Source: Pyrinomonadaceae bacterium (GTDB taxonomy: Bacteria > Acidobacteriota > Blastocatellia > Pyrinomonadales > Pyrinomonadaceae). Taken from it: 64,000 nt of DNA. The notes under the pieces are model-generated. The model was given only the letters and a program-made list of their open reading frames with translations. It was not told the origin of the DNA and ran no database searches. The position numbers and the translations under genes were made by a program. Numbering within the stretch: position 1 is the stretch's first letter; the number at the start of each line of letters is the position of its first letter. The stretch spans positions 147,863 to 211,862 of the forward strand of contig JAIBCC010000005.1 in the NCBI GenBank assembly GCA_019694395.1. The letters are read 5' to 3'. Below are positions 8,599-16,694 of the stretch, piece by piece.

Positions 8599-8628
8599 TT
8601 GACAAGCAAAACTTTTTAGTGTTATAAA
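8599..8628 (+). promoter_or_regulatory. Sigma70-like promoter of the plus-strand uronate operon
   Basis: TTGACA (8599-8604), an 18-base spacer and TATAAA (8623-8628). This is the best promoter match in the window. Transcription would start close to 8636, inside the operator-like site at 8634-8650, about 45 bases before the SDR start codon. Confidence 0.65.
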
Positions 8629-8633
8629 ACTCA

Positions 8634-8650
8634 AATTGGTATAACCTTTT
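8634..8650. promoter_or_regulatory. Degenerate FadR-type operator at the predicted +1
   Basis: AATTGGTATAACCTTTT: TGGT-N3-ACCT, one mismatch from TGGT-N3-ACCA. Its position just after the -10 box is what a repressor site would have. A further half-site ATAACCAAT lies at 8662-8670. Confidence 0.5.
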
Positions 8651-8680
8651 CAAAATTTATCATAACCAATAATAATATTA

Positions 8681-9457
8681 ATGAGTTTTTCGGGATTAGA
8701 ATTAAACGGGAAAACGGCTGTCGTTATCGGCGGAACTTCCGGCATTGGGCGTGCCATCGCGCACGGGTTGGCAGACGCGGGAGCAAATGTAGTTGCTTCT
8801 TCGAGGCGAGCGGAAGAAGTCGAAAAAACAGCGGTTGAGATTGAAGAAAAGCAGCGTCAGACTTTGCGCCTGACCTCCGATGTTGCCGACAGATCAACTT
8901 TGGAAAGCCTTTTAGCTGAATGTTTAAAGGCTTTCGGACGGGTTGATATTTTGGTCAATTCAGCCGGTGTTACCAAAAGAACGCCGACGCTCGAAGTGCC
9001 GGAAGATGAATGGAATTGGATCATGGAAACCAATTTGACCGGAACTTTACGCGCCTGTCAGGTTTTTGGCAAACAGATGATCGAACAAAAATACGGTCGC
9101 ATCATCAACATCGCTTCCCTTTCAACTTTTGTTGCACTTTATGAAGTTGCGGCTTACGCGGCATCCAAAGCCGCTGTCGCCAGCTTGACCAAATCTTTAG
9201 CCATCGAATGGTCGCAACACGGAGTCAATGTCAACGCGATTGCTCCGGGCGTTTTCAAAACCGCTTTGAACACTAAACTTTTAGAGGAAACCCAAAGAGG
9301 GCAAGAATTTTTGACCAGAACTCCGATGAAACGCTTTGGAAAAGTGGAAGAATTGGCTGGCGCAGCAGTGTTTTTAGCCTCGGATGCGGCAAGTTTTGTC
9401 AATGGCGAAGTGCTGGTAGTAGATGGCGGATTTTTGGCTTCAGGCGTAAATCAGTAG
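8681..9457 (+). CDS. Short-chain dehydrogenase, KduD/gluconate 5-dehydrogenase-like
   Basis: A 258-residue classical SDR with GGTSGIGRA cofactor loop, NSAG, IASLSTF, YAASKAA active site and a GEVLVVDGGFL end. It shares these with KduD at 4137 but is clearly a different paralogue (for example TKRTPTLEVPEDEW against the KduD TIRRSPAVDFSEEDW). It is the first gene of the plus-strand uronate operon and follows the promoter at 8599. The cofactor-loop sequence (SSRR after the second strand) hints at NADP(H) preference. In the absence of uxaB it is a candidate tagaturonate or other keto-uronate reductase; that is inference from position. Confidence 0.8.
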   Translation: MSFSGLELNGKTAVVIGGTSGIGRAIAHGLADAGANVVASSRRAEEVEKTAVEIEEKQRQTLRLTSDVADRSTLESLLAECLKAFGRVDILVNSAGVTKRTPTLEVPEDEWNWIMETNLTGTLRACQVFGKQMIEQKYGRIINIASLSTFVALYEVAAYAASKAAVASLTKSLAIEWSQHGVNVNAIAPGVFKTALNTKLLEETQRGQEFLTRTPMKRFGKVEELAGAAVFLASDAASFVNGEVLVVDGGFLASGVNQ

Positions 9458-9479
9458 CTTTTTTACCGGATTATACGAA

Positions 9480-9500
9480 TTTGTTAAAAACTTTAACAAA
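9480..9500. promoter_or_regulatory. Perfect 21-base palindrome TTTGTTAAA-N3-TTTAACAAA
   Basis: Nine-base perfect arms around AAC lie in the 116-base gap between the SDR and the M24-like gene. No T run follows, so a terminator is less likely than an operator. The owner is unknown. Confidence 0.45.
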
Positions 9501-9573
9501 ATACTAGAAATCAAAAAAGAATAATGATATTTTATAAGTCATAATTTCTTTTTGCGGTCATCATTTAAAATTT

Positions 9574-10686
9574 GTGAATGAATTAGAGGAAAAGACCGAG
9601 CGTCTTTTGCAAATGCTGAAAGGCGAAAATCTCGGCGGAGTTTTACTAAATTCCCAACATAATTTTGCGTGGCTGACTGGCGGGAAAAACAACGGCGTTG
9701 ATTTGAGTCAGGCAAACGGCGTAAGTTCTTTGTTAATCAGAAATGACGGCAAACGTTTTTTAATCGCTAATAAAATTGAAATGCCGCGAATGTTAGCAGA
9801 AGAAGTGTCCGAAAAAGATTTTGAGCCGATTGAATTCGATTGGCAAGCCGATAAAATCAACGGAAGTTTTGTTCCCGAAACTGCTCAGAAATTATTGGAC
9901 GGAAAGCCTTTAGCGACCGACCTTTTTTACAATCCGAATTTTCGCGTGGTCGAAGGATTAATCGCCAAATGCCGTTATCAACTGACGGCAAATGAAATTG
10001 AGCGATTCAGAAAGTTAGGCAAAGACGCAGGGCAAGTTTTAGGCGGGATTTTTGAAAAAATTGAAACAGGACAAACGGAAAAAGAAATAGCCAATGTTGT
10101 CAGATACGAACTTGGAAAATTCGGCATAAACTCAGTAGTGACATTAGTTGCGGCTGACGAGCGAATCAAAAATTTTCGTCATCCGATTCCAACCCAAAAT
10201 GTCTGGAAAAAGAATTTGATGATTGTAGTTTGCGCCAAAAGAGACGGATTAATTGCTTCACTTTCGCGGATTTGTTCAGTCGGAAAACTTTCTGATGATT
10301 TGAGAAAAAGGACTGATGCGGTGGGGCAGGTTCACGCAAATATAATGCACGCCACGCGAATTGGCGCAACGGGAAAACAGATTTTTGAAGTGATTAAAAA
10401 TGCTTATTCTGATGCCGGTTTTCAAGGCGAAGAAACCAAACATCATCAAGGCGGAGCAGCCGGATACAAAACGCGGGATTGGGTAGCGCATTCCGAATCA
10501 AGCGAACAAGTGCATTTGAATCAAGCTTTTGCCTTTAATCCGAGTATTACCGGAACTAAATCGGAAGAAACCTTTTTAGTTACTGAAAACGGAATTGAAA
10601 TAATCACGGCATCACCTGAGTTTCCGCAAATTTCAAATGTGATTGATGGAATTGAATATTTAACTCCCGACATTTTGGTCATCTAA
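9574..10686 (+). CDS. M24-fold protein lacking the metal ligands (creatinase/prolidase-like)
   Basis: A 370-residue cytoplasmic protein with creatinase N-domain features (NFAWLTGGKNNGVD) and an M24 C-domain. True aminopeptidases have Asp-Asp-His-Glu-Glu metal ligands. Here the paired aspartates are replaced (MIVVCAKRDGLIASLSRI), the His region reads HHQGGAAGY, the first Glu is Asn in FAFNPSITGT and only SEETFLVTENG keeps its Glu. Like creatinase it probably needs no metal, so a peptidase role is unlikely. The GTG at 9574 is the only good start. It ends 4 bases before the transporter start, so it is surely in the uronate operon; its substrate is unknown. Confidence 0.75.
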   Translation: MNELEEKTERLLQMLKGENLGGVLLNSQHNFAWLTGGKNNGVDLSQANGVSSLLIRNDGKRFLIANKIEMPRMLAEEVSEKDFEPIEFDWQADKINGSFVPETAQKLLDGKPLATDLFYNPNFRVVEGLIAKCRYQLTANEIERFRKLGKDAGQVLGGIFEKIETGQTEKEIANVVRYELGKFGINSVVTLVAADERIKNFRHPIPTQNVWKKNLMIVVCAKRDGLIASLSRICSVGKLSDDLRKRTDAVGQVHANIMHATRIGATGKQIFEVIKNAYSDAGFQGEETKHHQGGAAGYKTRDWVAHSESSEQVHLNQAFAFNPSITGTKSEETFLVTENGIEIITASPEFPQISNVIDGIEYLTPDILVI

Positions 10687-10690
10687 AATT

Positions 10691-12043
10691 ATGGAAAATA
10701 CAACCGCTAACGAAGTCCCGAAACCGAAGGGAAAAGTCCGTTGGATAATTTGTGCGTTATTGTTTTTTGCGGCTACCGTAAATTATATAGACAGACAAGT
10801 TATCGGAATCCTTAAACCAAGTCTTGCCGAAGAATTTAAGTGGACTGAGTCCGACTATGCCTGGATCGTTTTCTCATTCCAAACCGCTTATGCTATTGGA
10901 TTGCTGTTTATCGGCAGTCTGATGGACAAGATCGGAACAAAAAAAGGATTTTCATTATCGGTTTTTGTGTGGAGCATCGGGGCTTTGCTTCATGCCTGGG
11001 CAGTTCCGATTGGAGCGGCAGTAATTGGGATCGTTAGTGCTGTTTTTGGATGGCAAGCCGGAAGCTGGACGCTTGGGGCTTCCGTTGTCGGTTTTATCAT
11101 TGCCCGTTTTATTTTAGGAATTGGCGAAGCCGGAAACTTTCCTGCTTCAATTAAAACCGTTGCCGAATGGTTTCCGAAAAAAGAGAGAGCTTTAGCGACC
11201 GGAATTTTTAATTCGGGAACAAATATCGGTGCGTTGGCAACTCCTTTAGCAGTTCCCTGGATTGCTTTGGTCTGGGGCTGGTATGAAGCATTTATCATTA
11301 CCGGAGTTATCGGATTCATTTGGCTGATTTTTTGGGTTTTATTATACCGAACCCCCGAACAACATCCGAGTATCACCAAAGAAGAATACGACTACATTCA
11401 AAGCGATTTAGAAGAGCCGCAACCCAAAATTCCCTGGGCAAAATTGTTACCGCATCGTCAAACGTGGGCATTCGCTATCGGAAAGTTTTTGACCGATCCG
11501 ATTTGGTGGGTTTATCTTTTCTGGCTGCCGGATTTCTTAAATAAACAATATGGATTGGATCTGAAAACTTTCGGAATTCCTATTGCTGTAATTTATATCA
11601 TCGCAGATGGCGGAAGTATCGGCGGCGGATGGATCTCGGGATTTTTCATCAAACGCGGCTGGACTATTAACAAATCACGCAAAACTGCGATGTTGATTTG
11701 TGCTTTAGCGGTCATTCCGATTGTCATTGCCTCCATGACTTCCAGTCTTTGGCTTTCGGTAATTTTAATCGGAATTGCGGCGGCAGCGCACCAAGGCTGG
11801 TCAGCCAATATTTTTACTACGGCATCTGATATGTTCCCGAAACAAGCTGTCGGTTCAGTCGTCGGTATCGGCGGAATGGCAGGCGCAGTCGGCGGAATGT
11901 TTATCTCAAAATTGGTCGGTTGGATTTTGGATGCAACCGGAAGCTATGTGCCAATTTTCATTATGGCGGCAACCGCATATTTAGTCGCGCTGGCGATTAT
12001 TCATCTTTTAGCACCAAAATTAGAACCCGCTAAAATTGATTAA
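10691..12043 (+). CDS. exuT: MFS hexuronate transporter (ACS family, ExuT-like)
   Basis: A 450-residue inner-membrane carrier with about 12 hydrophobic segments. The first helix carries NYIDRQVIG, the signature of the anion:cation symporter family that includes ExuT and the galactonate carrier DgoT. LMDKIGTKKGF marks the loop 2-3 motif, and IARFILGIGEAGNFPASIK, then EWFPKKERALATGIFNSGTNIGA, are typical for hexuronate and glucarate carriers. It probably brings galacturonate or glucuronate in with protons. It starts 4 bases after the M24-like gene and precedes kdgK by 95 bases. Which uronate is carried cannot be told apart from sequence. Confidence 0.87.
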   Translation: MENTTANEVPKPKGKVRWIICALLFFAATVNYIDRQVIGILKPSLAEEFKWTESDYAWIVFSFQTAYAIGLLFIGSLMDKIGTKKGFSLSVFVWSIGALLHAWAVPIGAAVIGIVSAVFGWQAGSWTLGASVVGFIIARFILGIGEAGNFPASIKTVAEWFPKKERALATGIFNSGTNIGALATPLAVPWIALVWGWYEAFIITGVIGFIWLIFWVLLYRTPEQHPSITKEEYDYIQSDLEEPQPKIPWAKLLPHRQTWAFAIGKFLTDPIWWVYLFWLPDFLNKQYGLDLKTFGIPIAVIYIIADGGSIGGGWISGFFIKRGWTINKSRKTAMLICALAVIPIVIASMTSSLWLSVILIGIAAAAHQGWSANIFTTASDMFPKQAVGSVVGIGGMAGAVGGMFISKLVGWILDATGSYVPIFIMAATAYLVALAIIHLLAPKLEPAKID

Positions 12044-12094
12044 AATAAATAACAGAAATCGTTTTGAAATATTAAGAAATAAAGGTATGATAAC

Positions 12095-12107
12095 GATAAC
12101 AGTTATC
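12095..12107. promoter_or_regulatory. 13-base palindrome GATAAC-A-GTTATC before kdgK
   Basis: A perfect inverted repeat 31 bases upstream of the kdgK ATG, within an AT-rich 95-base gap, with an extra direct GATAAC just before it. Possible operator; no matching regulator is identified. Confidence 0.35.
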
Positions 12108-12138
12108 TAACAATACAATAAAAGTTTGGGAAAAACCT

Positions 12139-13236
12139 ATGGGATTTGAAATAAAAAGCAAAGAAAATTGTAAATGGGATTTGGTTAGTTTGGGCGAAGT
12201 TATGCTGCGGCTTGATCCGGGCGACAAACGGATTCACACTACGCGCAACTTTCAGGTTTGGGAAGGCGGCGGAGAATACAACGTGGCTCGCGGATTGAAA
12301 CGGTGTTTCGGAATGAATACGGCGATTGTCACGGCTTTAGCCGATAATCCGGTTGGAAAATTGGTGCAAGACCTGATTTACCAGGGCGGTGTTGACCAAT
12401 CACATCTGAAATGGGTGAAATATGACGGAGTTGGACGCACAGTCCGCAACGGCATGAATTTTACCGAAGCCGGATTCGGCGTTCGTGGCGCATTAGGCTG
12501 TTCTGATCGCGGACATACCGCAGTTTCCCAACTAAAACCGGGCGATATTGATTGGGAAAAAATCTTTGGCGAAGAAGGCGCACGCTGGCTTCACACGGGC
12601 GGAATTTTCTGCGCTTTGTCGGAAACTACACCCGATGTTGCCCGCGAAGCAATGCAAGTTGCCAAAAAATACGGAACGATTATTTCTTACGATTTGAACT
12701 ACCGCGAATCGCTCTGGAAAGCAGTCGGCGGACAAGCCAAAGCGCAAGAAGTCAACAAAGATTTGGCTCAATACATTGACGTAATGATCGGCAACGAAGA
12801 AGATTTTACGGCATGTTTAGGTTTTGAAGTCGAAGGCTTAGACGAAAATCATTCAAAATTGGACGTTTCCAGCTTTCAAAAAATGATTGAAAAAGCGGTG
12901 GCGACCTATCCGAATTTCAAAGCGGTGGCAACAACTCTGCGAAATGCCAAAACCGCGAGCTTTAACGATTGGGGCGCGGTTTGCTACACCGACGGCAAAT
13001 TGCATCAATCAATTATGCGTCCCGATCTGCAAATCTATGACCGCGTGGGCGGCGGAGATTCATTCGCTTCGGGTTTGATTTACGGCTTTTTGACCGGAAA
13101 AGATGCTGAGTGGGCAGTCAACTGCGGAGCGGCTCACGGAGCTTTAGCGATGACAACTCCGGGCGATACGACCATGGTTTCGCTGGCTGAAGTCGAAAAA
13201 GTAATGAAAGGCGGCGGGGCGCGAGTCGCTCGCTAA
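12139..13236 (+). CDS. kdgK: 2-keto-3-deoxygluconate kinase (PfkB family)
   Basis: Phosphorylates KDG to KDPG, the substrate of the next gene. The 365-residue sugar kinase opens with LVSLGEVMLRLDPGD and has the substrate-binding EGGGEYNVARGLKR segment, a DLNYRESLW strand and the PfkB signature with anion hole and catalytic Asp, DRVGGGDSFASGLIYGF, followed by AHGALAMTTPGDT. It is longer than Escherichia coli KdgK (309) because of internal insertions, as in other sugar kinases of this type. Its stop codon merges into the A-rich repeat at 13234. The adjacent eda gene supports the substrate choice. Confidence 0.88.
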   Translation: MGFEIKSKENCKWDLVSLGEVMLRLDPGDKRIHTTRNFQVWEGGGEYNVARGLKRCFGMNTAIVTALADNPVGKLVQDLIYQGGVDQSHLKWVKYDGVGRTVRNGMNFTEAGFGVRGALGCSDRGHTAVSQLKPGDIDWEKIFGEEGARWLHTGGIFCALSETTPDVAREAMQVAKKYGTIISYDLNYRESLWKAVGGQAKAQEVNKDLAQYIDVMIGNEEDFTACLGFEVEGLDENHSKLDVSSFQKMIEKAVATYPNFKAVATTLRNAKTASFNDWGAVCYTDGKLHQSIMRPDLQIYDRVGGGDSFASGLIYGFLTGKDAEWAVNCGAAHGALAMTTPGDTTMVSLAEVEKVMKGGGARVAR

Positions 13237-13312
13237 AGTAAAAAGTAAAAAGTAAAAAGTAAAAAATTAGCCTGTATTTTTCGCGTCTTTTCGCGTTTTT
13301 CGCGGGCAAATA
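13234..13312 (+). repeat. Spacer element: A-rich repeat plus CGCGGGC arm between kdgK and eda
   Basis: Starting with the kdgK stop TAA (13234-13236), AAAGTAAAAAGT units run to about 13267. They are followed by a TTTCGCG repeat (13278-13310) ending CGCGGGCAAA, 9 bases before the eda ATG. The same two-part layout recurs at 13966-14026. Confidence 0.8.
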
Positions 13313-13317
13313 AACAG

Positions 13318-13968
13318 ATGAAAAGAGACGAAGTAATCAGAAAAATCAAAGAAATTGGAGTTGTTCCTGTGGTGCGGGCTAATTCTCCCGAAGAAGCAAT
13401 GGCAGCGGTTGAAGCCATCAAAGCAGGCGGCGTTCCGATCTTAGAAATTACAATGACTGTTCCCGGAGCAGTTAAAGTTATCGAACAATTAGCGGACAAA
13501 TTTGGTGACGAAATCGTTCTCGGTGCGGGAACGGTTTTGGATGCCGAAACTGCTCGCGCTTGTATTTTGGCAGGAGCAACTTTTGTTGTCAGTCCGGCGT
13601 TAAATCTTGGCACGATTGAACTTTGCCGACGTTATGCCGTTCCAATTTGTCCGGGTGCATTGACTCCAACCGAAGTTGTCACCGCTTGGCAGGCAGGGGC
13701 GGATTTTGTCAAAGTTTTCCCGTGTTCAGCAATGGGCGGCGCAAGTTATATCAAAGGTTTGAAAGCCCCGCTTCCCCAAGTTGATTTGATTCCCACAGGC
13801 GGAGTTAATTTGAACACTGCTGCAGATTTTATCAAAGCCGGATCGAGTGCTTTGGGAATCGGTGCGGATTTAGTTGATTTGAAAGCCTTGCGCGAAGGAA
13901 ATGCACAAAAAATCACCGATGCCGCAATACAATTTGTTCAAATCGTCAAAGACGCACGGGCGAAGTAA
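13318..13968 (+). CDS. eda: KDPG/KHG aldolase
   Basis: Cleaves 2-keto-3-deoxy-6-phosphogluconate to pyruvate and glyceraldehyde 3-phosphate, the last step of uronate breakdown. The 216-residue class I aldolase shows the catalytic Glu in ILEITMTVP, GAGTVLD, the FVVSPALN strand, Schiff-base Lys in DFVKVFPCS, and the phosphate loop PTGGVNLNT. Length and motifs match Eda closely. It lies between kdgK and kdgF, flanked on both sides by the same type of repeat element, and its own TAA is part of the following A-rich repeat. Confidence 0.94.
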   Translation: MKRDEVIRKIKEIGVVPVVRANSPEEAMAAVEAIKAGGVPILEITMTVPGAVKVIEQLADKFGDEIVLGAGTVLDAETARACILAGATFVVSPALNLGTIELCRRYAVPICPGALTPTEVVTAWQAGADFVKVFPCSAMGGASYIKGLKAPLPQVDLIPTGGVNLNTAADFIKAGSSALGIGADLVDLKALREGNAQKITDAAIQFVQIVKDARAK

Positions 13969-14026
13969 AAGGGCAAAGGGTAAAAGGCAAAATTTTTCGT
14001 GTGTTTCGCATTTTTCGCGGGCAAAT
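13966..14026 (+). repeat. Spacer element: A-rich repeat plus CGCGGGC arm between eda and kdgF
   Basis: The eda stop TAA (13966-13968) opens an AAAGGGTAAAAGGC repeat, followed by TTTCGCATTTTTCGCGGGCA, ending about 12 bases before the kdgF ATG at 14037. It repeats the design of 13234-13312 with many base differences. Confidence 0.8.
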
Positions 14027-14036
14027 TTTCAAAAAT

Positions 14037-14375
14037 ATGTCAGTTTTATCGAATCAATACAATTGGGACGAAATCCCATTTGAAAAAGTTGGTGAAGGAA
14101 TTGAACGGCAAATGATAGTCGGTGAAAAGATGATGATTTGCCGTCTTCGTTTTGCCCCGAACACGATTACACCTGCCCACGACCATCCGCACGAACAAAT
14201 GACCATTGTCGAAAAAGGAAACGTTCTTTTCACTCTTGGCGAAGAACAAAAAGTTTTTCAGGCAGGCGATGTTCTCCATTTCCCTTCCAACTTTTGGCAT
14301 GGCGCAACGATGCTTGACGAAGAAGTTATTTTGATTGATATTTTCTCGCCGATTCGGGAAGATTTTTTGAAGTAA
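14037..14375 (+). CDS. kdgF: KdgF-type cupin, opens unsaturated uronates
   Basis: KdgF speeds ring opening of 4,5-unsaturated galacturonate to the linear ketouronate used by KduI. This 112-residue single-domain cupin has the metal site HDHPHEQ plus a later His in FPSNFWHGA and ends with IDIFSPIREDFLK, a family hallmark. The ATG at 14037 is chosen over a GTG at 14001, because the extra 12 codons would translate the CGCGGGC repeat and SVLSNQYNW looks like a normal KdgF beginning. It has no leader, so it is cytoplasmic. It follows eda and precedes the PL10-like lyase. Confidence 0.88.
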   Translation: MSVLSNQYNWDEIPFEKVGEGIERQMIVGEKMMICRLRFAPNTITPAHDHPHEQMTIVEKGNVLFTLGEEQKVFQAGDVLHFPSNFWHGATMLDEEVILIDIFSPIREDFLK

Positions 14376-14382
14376 TTTTATA

Positions 14383-14490
14383 GGTTTTTGGTCTTTGGTT
14401 TTTGGTCTTTGCTATCTATTTTCAATAGTTTAGATGGAATTCAATATTGATTTTCAAAAACAATAACCAAAGACCAAAAACCAAAGACCA
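14383..14490. repeat. Intercistronic inverted repeat, TTTTTGGTCTTTGG family
   Basis: Arm 14383-14411 has period about 14 (GGTTTTTGGTCTTT twice). Arm 14461-14490 is its inverted copy. The pair fills the gap from the kdgF stop to 2 bases before the PL10 ATG, so the stem would cover the ribosome-binding region of the lyase gene. Confidence 0.85.
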
Positions 14491-14492
14491 TT

Positions 14493-15971
14493 ATGAAACT
14501 TGTCCTATTTTTCCTACTTTTCCCAACTATACTTTTTGCCCAAACTAAACAAGAAGTTTTATCCGCAATGAAAAAAGCGACTGAGTTTTTTTCAACAAAA
14601 GCTTCGATTCACGGCGGATATGTCTGGAATATTTCCGAAGATTTTTCGCGTCATTACGGCGAAGTTCCGGCTCGAAATTCGCAAATTTGGGTGCAATCGG
14701 GAACGCCGATGGTCGGGATGACAATGTTGGACGCTTACGAAGCGACTGGTGATAAATTTTATTTACAGGTTGCCGAGAAAGCTGCCGACGCTTTGGTTTT
14801 GGGACAAAGACCGACAGGCGGTTGGCATTATATGATTGATTTTGAACCGAAAGGTGTTCAGGATTGGTATAAAAATCAGGCATCAAAATTCAAATGGGGA
14901 ATGGAAGAACAGCGTTTTTTTAACGGCAACGCGACTTTTGACGACGGCAACTCACAATCCGCAACCCGTTTTCTGTTAAGACTTTACGTTACGACCAAAA
15001 ATGAAAAATACAAACAACCTTTGCTCAAAGCTTTAAATTTTATCCTAACTGCTCAATATCCGAACGGCGCATTTCCGCAAAGATTTCCGCTTCATTTCGA
15101 TTACGTTCACGACGATTTCCCCGATTACACTTCCTATTACACTTTGAATGACGGTGCGACCGTCACGGCGATTCAGGTTTTGGTTGATGCATATGATAAT
15201 CTGCACGACAAAAAATATTGGGATGCGGCAAAACGGGCGGTAGATTTTTTGATCGCGGTTCAAGGTCCCGAAGATCAAGGGGGTTGGGCGGAGCAATATC
15301 ACCCTGATACGATGCAGCCCGTCAAAGCTCGCACGCACGAACCTGCCGGATTTGTTGTGAGGGAAAGTGAGCAGGTGATTGAAATGCTCGAAAAATTTTA
15401 CAAAATGACTGGCGACCGCCGCTATTTGCGTCCGATTCCGCTTTGTTTGAATTGGTATGATCGCCTAAATAAAGAAGCAATAGAGTTCAAACGTCCACCT
15501 GCCCGATATTACGAACTTGGCACAAATTTGCCCGTTTATGTGATTCGCACCAATGAAACCTACGAACACGGCTACGGAAAATATCTTTGGAGCCACACGC
15601 CGCAGGGTAATAATCAAGGTTCTTCAGGCGGTTGGGACAGCTCGCAAGTTCGTCAGGTCGTCAGTGTCGAGCCAATCCGCAAAGAATATGAGCGTGTAAA
15701 ATCGCTTGATGCCAAAACCGCCAGAGCCGAATATGAAAAACAGCGAAATTGGGGCGGCGATTCGCCAAGACCTGATACGGCAAATGTGGCAAATCCAATT
15801 AAAGCAATGGACAATCGCGGTGCGTGGATAACGGATTGCCGTGTTTTGAAATTAGACGCAAAAGAGAAAAACGGAATGAATTCGGGCGATTTTGAAATTA
15901 TCAAAGGCTATTCAACCGGAGTTTTTGTCAGAAATGTTTCAATAATGACCGCGTTTGTAAAAGGAAAATAA
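14493..15971 (+). CDS. Secreted pectate lyase, PL10-like
   Basis: A 492-residue secreted protein (leader KLVLFFLLFPTILFAQ) of the alpha/alpha-toroid type. It shares PL10 landmarks with the lyase half of the 34850 gene: AQYPNGAFPQRFPL against SSQYENGGFPQFFPL, YYTLNDGATV against HITYNDDAMV, and AEQYHPDTMQPVKARTHEPA against the WCAQHDEFTLEPAPARNFEP segment. Expected action is beta-elimination of de-esterified homogalacturonan. The C-terminal 90 residues (from about 400) show no known motif. Sequence divergence between the two copies suggests different roles. It ends 1 base before the LamG gene and is exported, unlike the upstream genes. Confidence 0.8.
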   Translation: MKLVLFFLLFPTILFAQTKQEVLSAMKKATEFFSTKASIHGGYVWNISEDFSRHYGEVPARNSQIWVQSGTPMVGMTMLDAYEATGDKFYLQVAEKAADALVLGQRPTGGWHYMIDFEPKGVQDWYKNQASKFKWGMEEQRFFNGNATFDDGNSQSATRFLLRLYVTTKNEKYKQPLLKALNFILTAQYPNGAFPQRFPLHFDYVHDDFPDYTSYYTLNDGATVTAIQVLVDAYDNLHDKKYWDAAKRAVDFLIAVQGPEDQGGWAEQYHPDTMQPVKARTHEPAGFVVRESEQVIEMLEKFYKMTGDRRYLRPIPLCLNWYDRLNKEAIEFKRPPARYYELGTNLPVYVIRTNETYEHGYGKYLWSHTPQGNNQGSSGGWDSSQVRQVVSVEPIRKEYERVKSLDAKTARAEYEKQRNWGGDSPRPDTANVANPIKAMDNRGAWITDCRVLKLDAKEKNGMNSGDFEIIKGYSTGVFVRNVSIMTAFVKGK

Positions 15972-15972
15972 G

Positions 15973-16608
15973 ATGAGAATTTTATCAATTATTTTGCTGA
16001 CATTAGTTTCTCTGTTTGTTGTTTCTGCTCAATCAACCACTTGGAAACTCAACAATTTAGAAAATATCGGCGGTCACAAAACTGAAGTTCTCGGCAATCC
16101 CAAACTTATCAAAGGCGCAATCGAATTTGACGGCGTTGACGACGGGATTTTCCTTGATACAAACCCGATTGAAGGCTTTTCGACTTTTACGATTGAAGCC
16201 ATTTTTCGTCCCGATGCTGATGGACAAAAAGAACAGCGTTGGTTTCATATCGAACAATATCCGACGGCGGAAGTTCGCGCCTTGATGGAAACCCGTTTGG
16301 TTGGAAATGAATGGTTCTTGGACACATTCTTGAAATCGGGCGACAATCGTTTGCCGCTTTTGGCTGAAAATTTCAAACATCCGATTGGCAAATGGTATCA
16401 CGTTGCACTGGTTTACGACGGCAAAGTGATGAAACATTATGTTGACGGAAAGCTCGAACTGAGCGGCGAAGTTGTTTTTAATCCGATGGGCAAAGGAAAA
16501 ATTTCGTTCGGAGTTCGCCAAAACAAAGTTTATTGGTTCAAAGGTGCGATTAAAAAAGTTAGATTTACAAACAAGGCACTAAATCCCGATAGATTTATGA
16601 AAAAATAA
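15973..16608 (+). CDS. Secreted LamG/concanavalin-fold protein
   Basis: A 211-residue protein with a Sec leader (RILSIILLTLVSLFVVSAQ) and one laminin-G-like jelly roll. FDGVDDGIFLDTNPIEGFSTFTIEAIFRPDAD and GKWYHVALVYDGKVMKHYVDGK are the standard LamG_3 strands. No catalytic domain accompanies it. It starts 1 base after the lyase stop and is followed by a 28-bp-arm hairpin and an esterase. A binding role on pectin fragments or the cell surface is plausible but unproven. Confidence 0.75.
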   Translation: MRILSIILLTLVSLFVVSAQSTTWKLNNLENIGGHKTEVLGNPKLIKGAIEFDGVDDGIFLDTNPIEGFSTFTIEAIFRPDADGQKEQRWFHIEQYPTAEVRALMETRLVGNEWFLDTFLKSGDNRLPLLAENFKHPIGKWYHVALVYDGKVMKHYVDGKLELSGEVVFNPMGKGKISFGVRQNKVYWFKGAIKKVRFTNKALNPDRFMKK

Positions 16609-16612
16609 AAAG

Positions 16613-16682
16613 GCAGAAACGCGACCGTGAGGAAGCGTGTTATTTATGCTAGAGACACGCTCCTTAACAGTCGCGTTTCTGC
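16613..16682. repeat. Intercistronic inverted repeat with 28-bp arms, GCAGAAACGCGAC family
   Basis: Arms 16613-16640 and 16655-16682 pair at 24 of 28 positions around a 14-base loop. They lie between the LamG stop (16608) and the esterase ATG (16695). GC-rich compared with the surroundings. The A-rich 16600-16612 and lack of a trailing T run argue against a simple terminator. Confidence 0.85.
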
Positions 16683-16694
16683 TTCCTTCCAATT

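Noticed and set aside
16613..16682. Ordinary Rho-independent terminator
   Set aside because: The stem is followed by TTCCTTCCAATT rather than a T run, and by a start codon 12 bases later.
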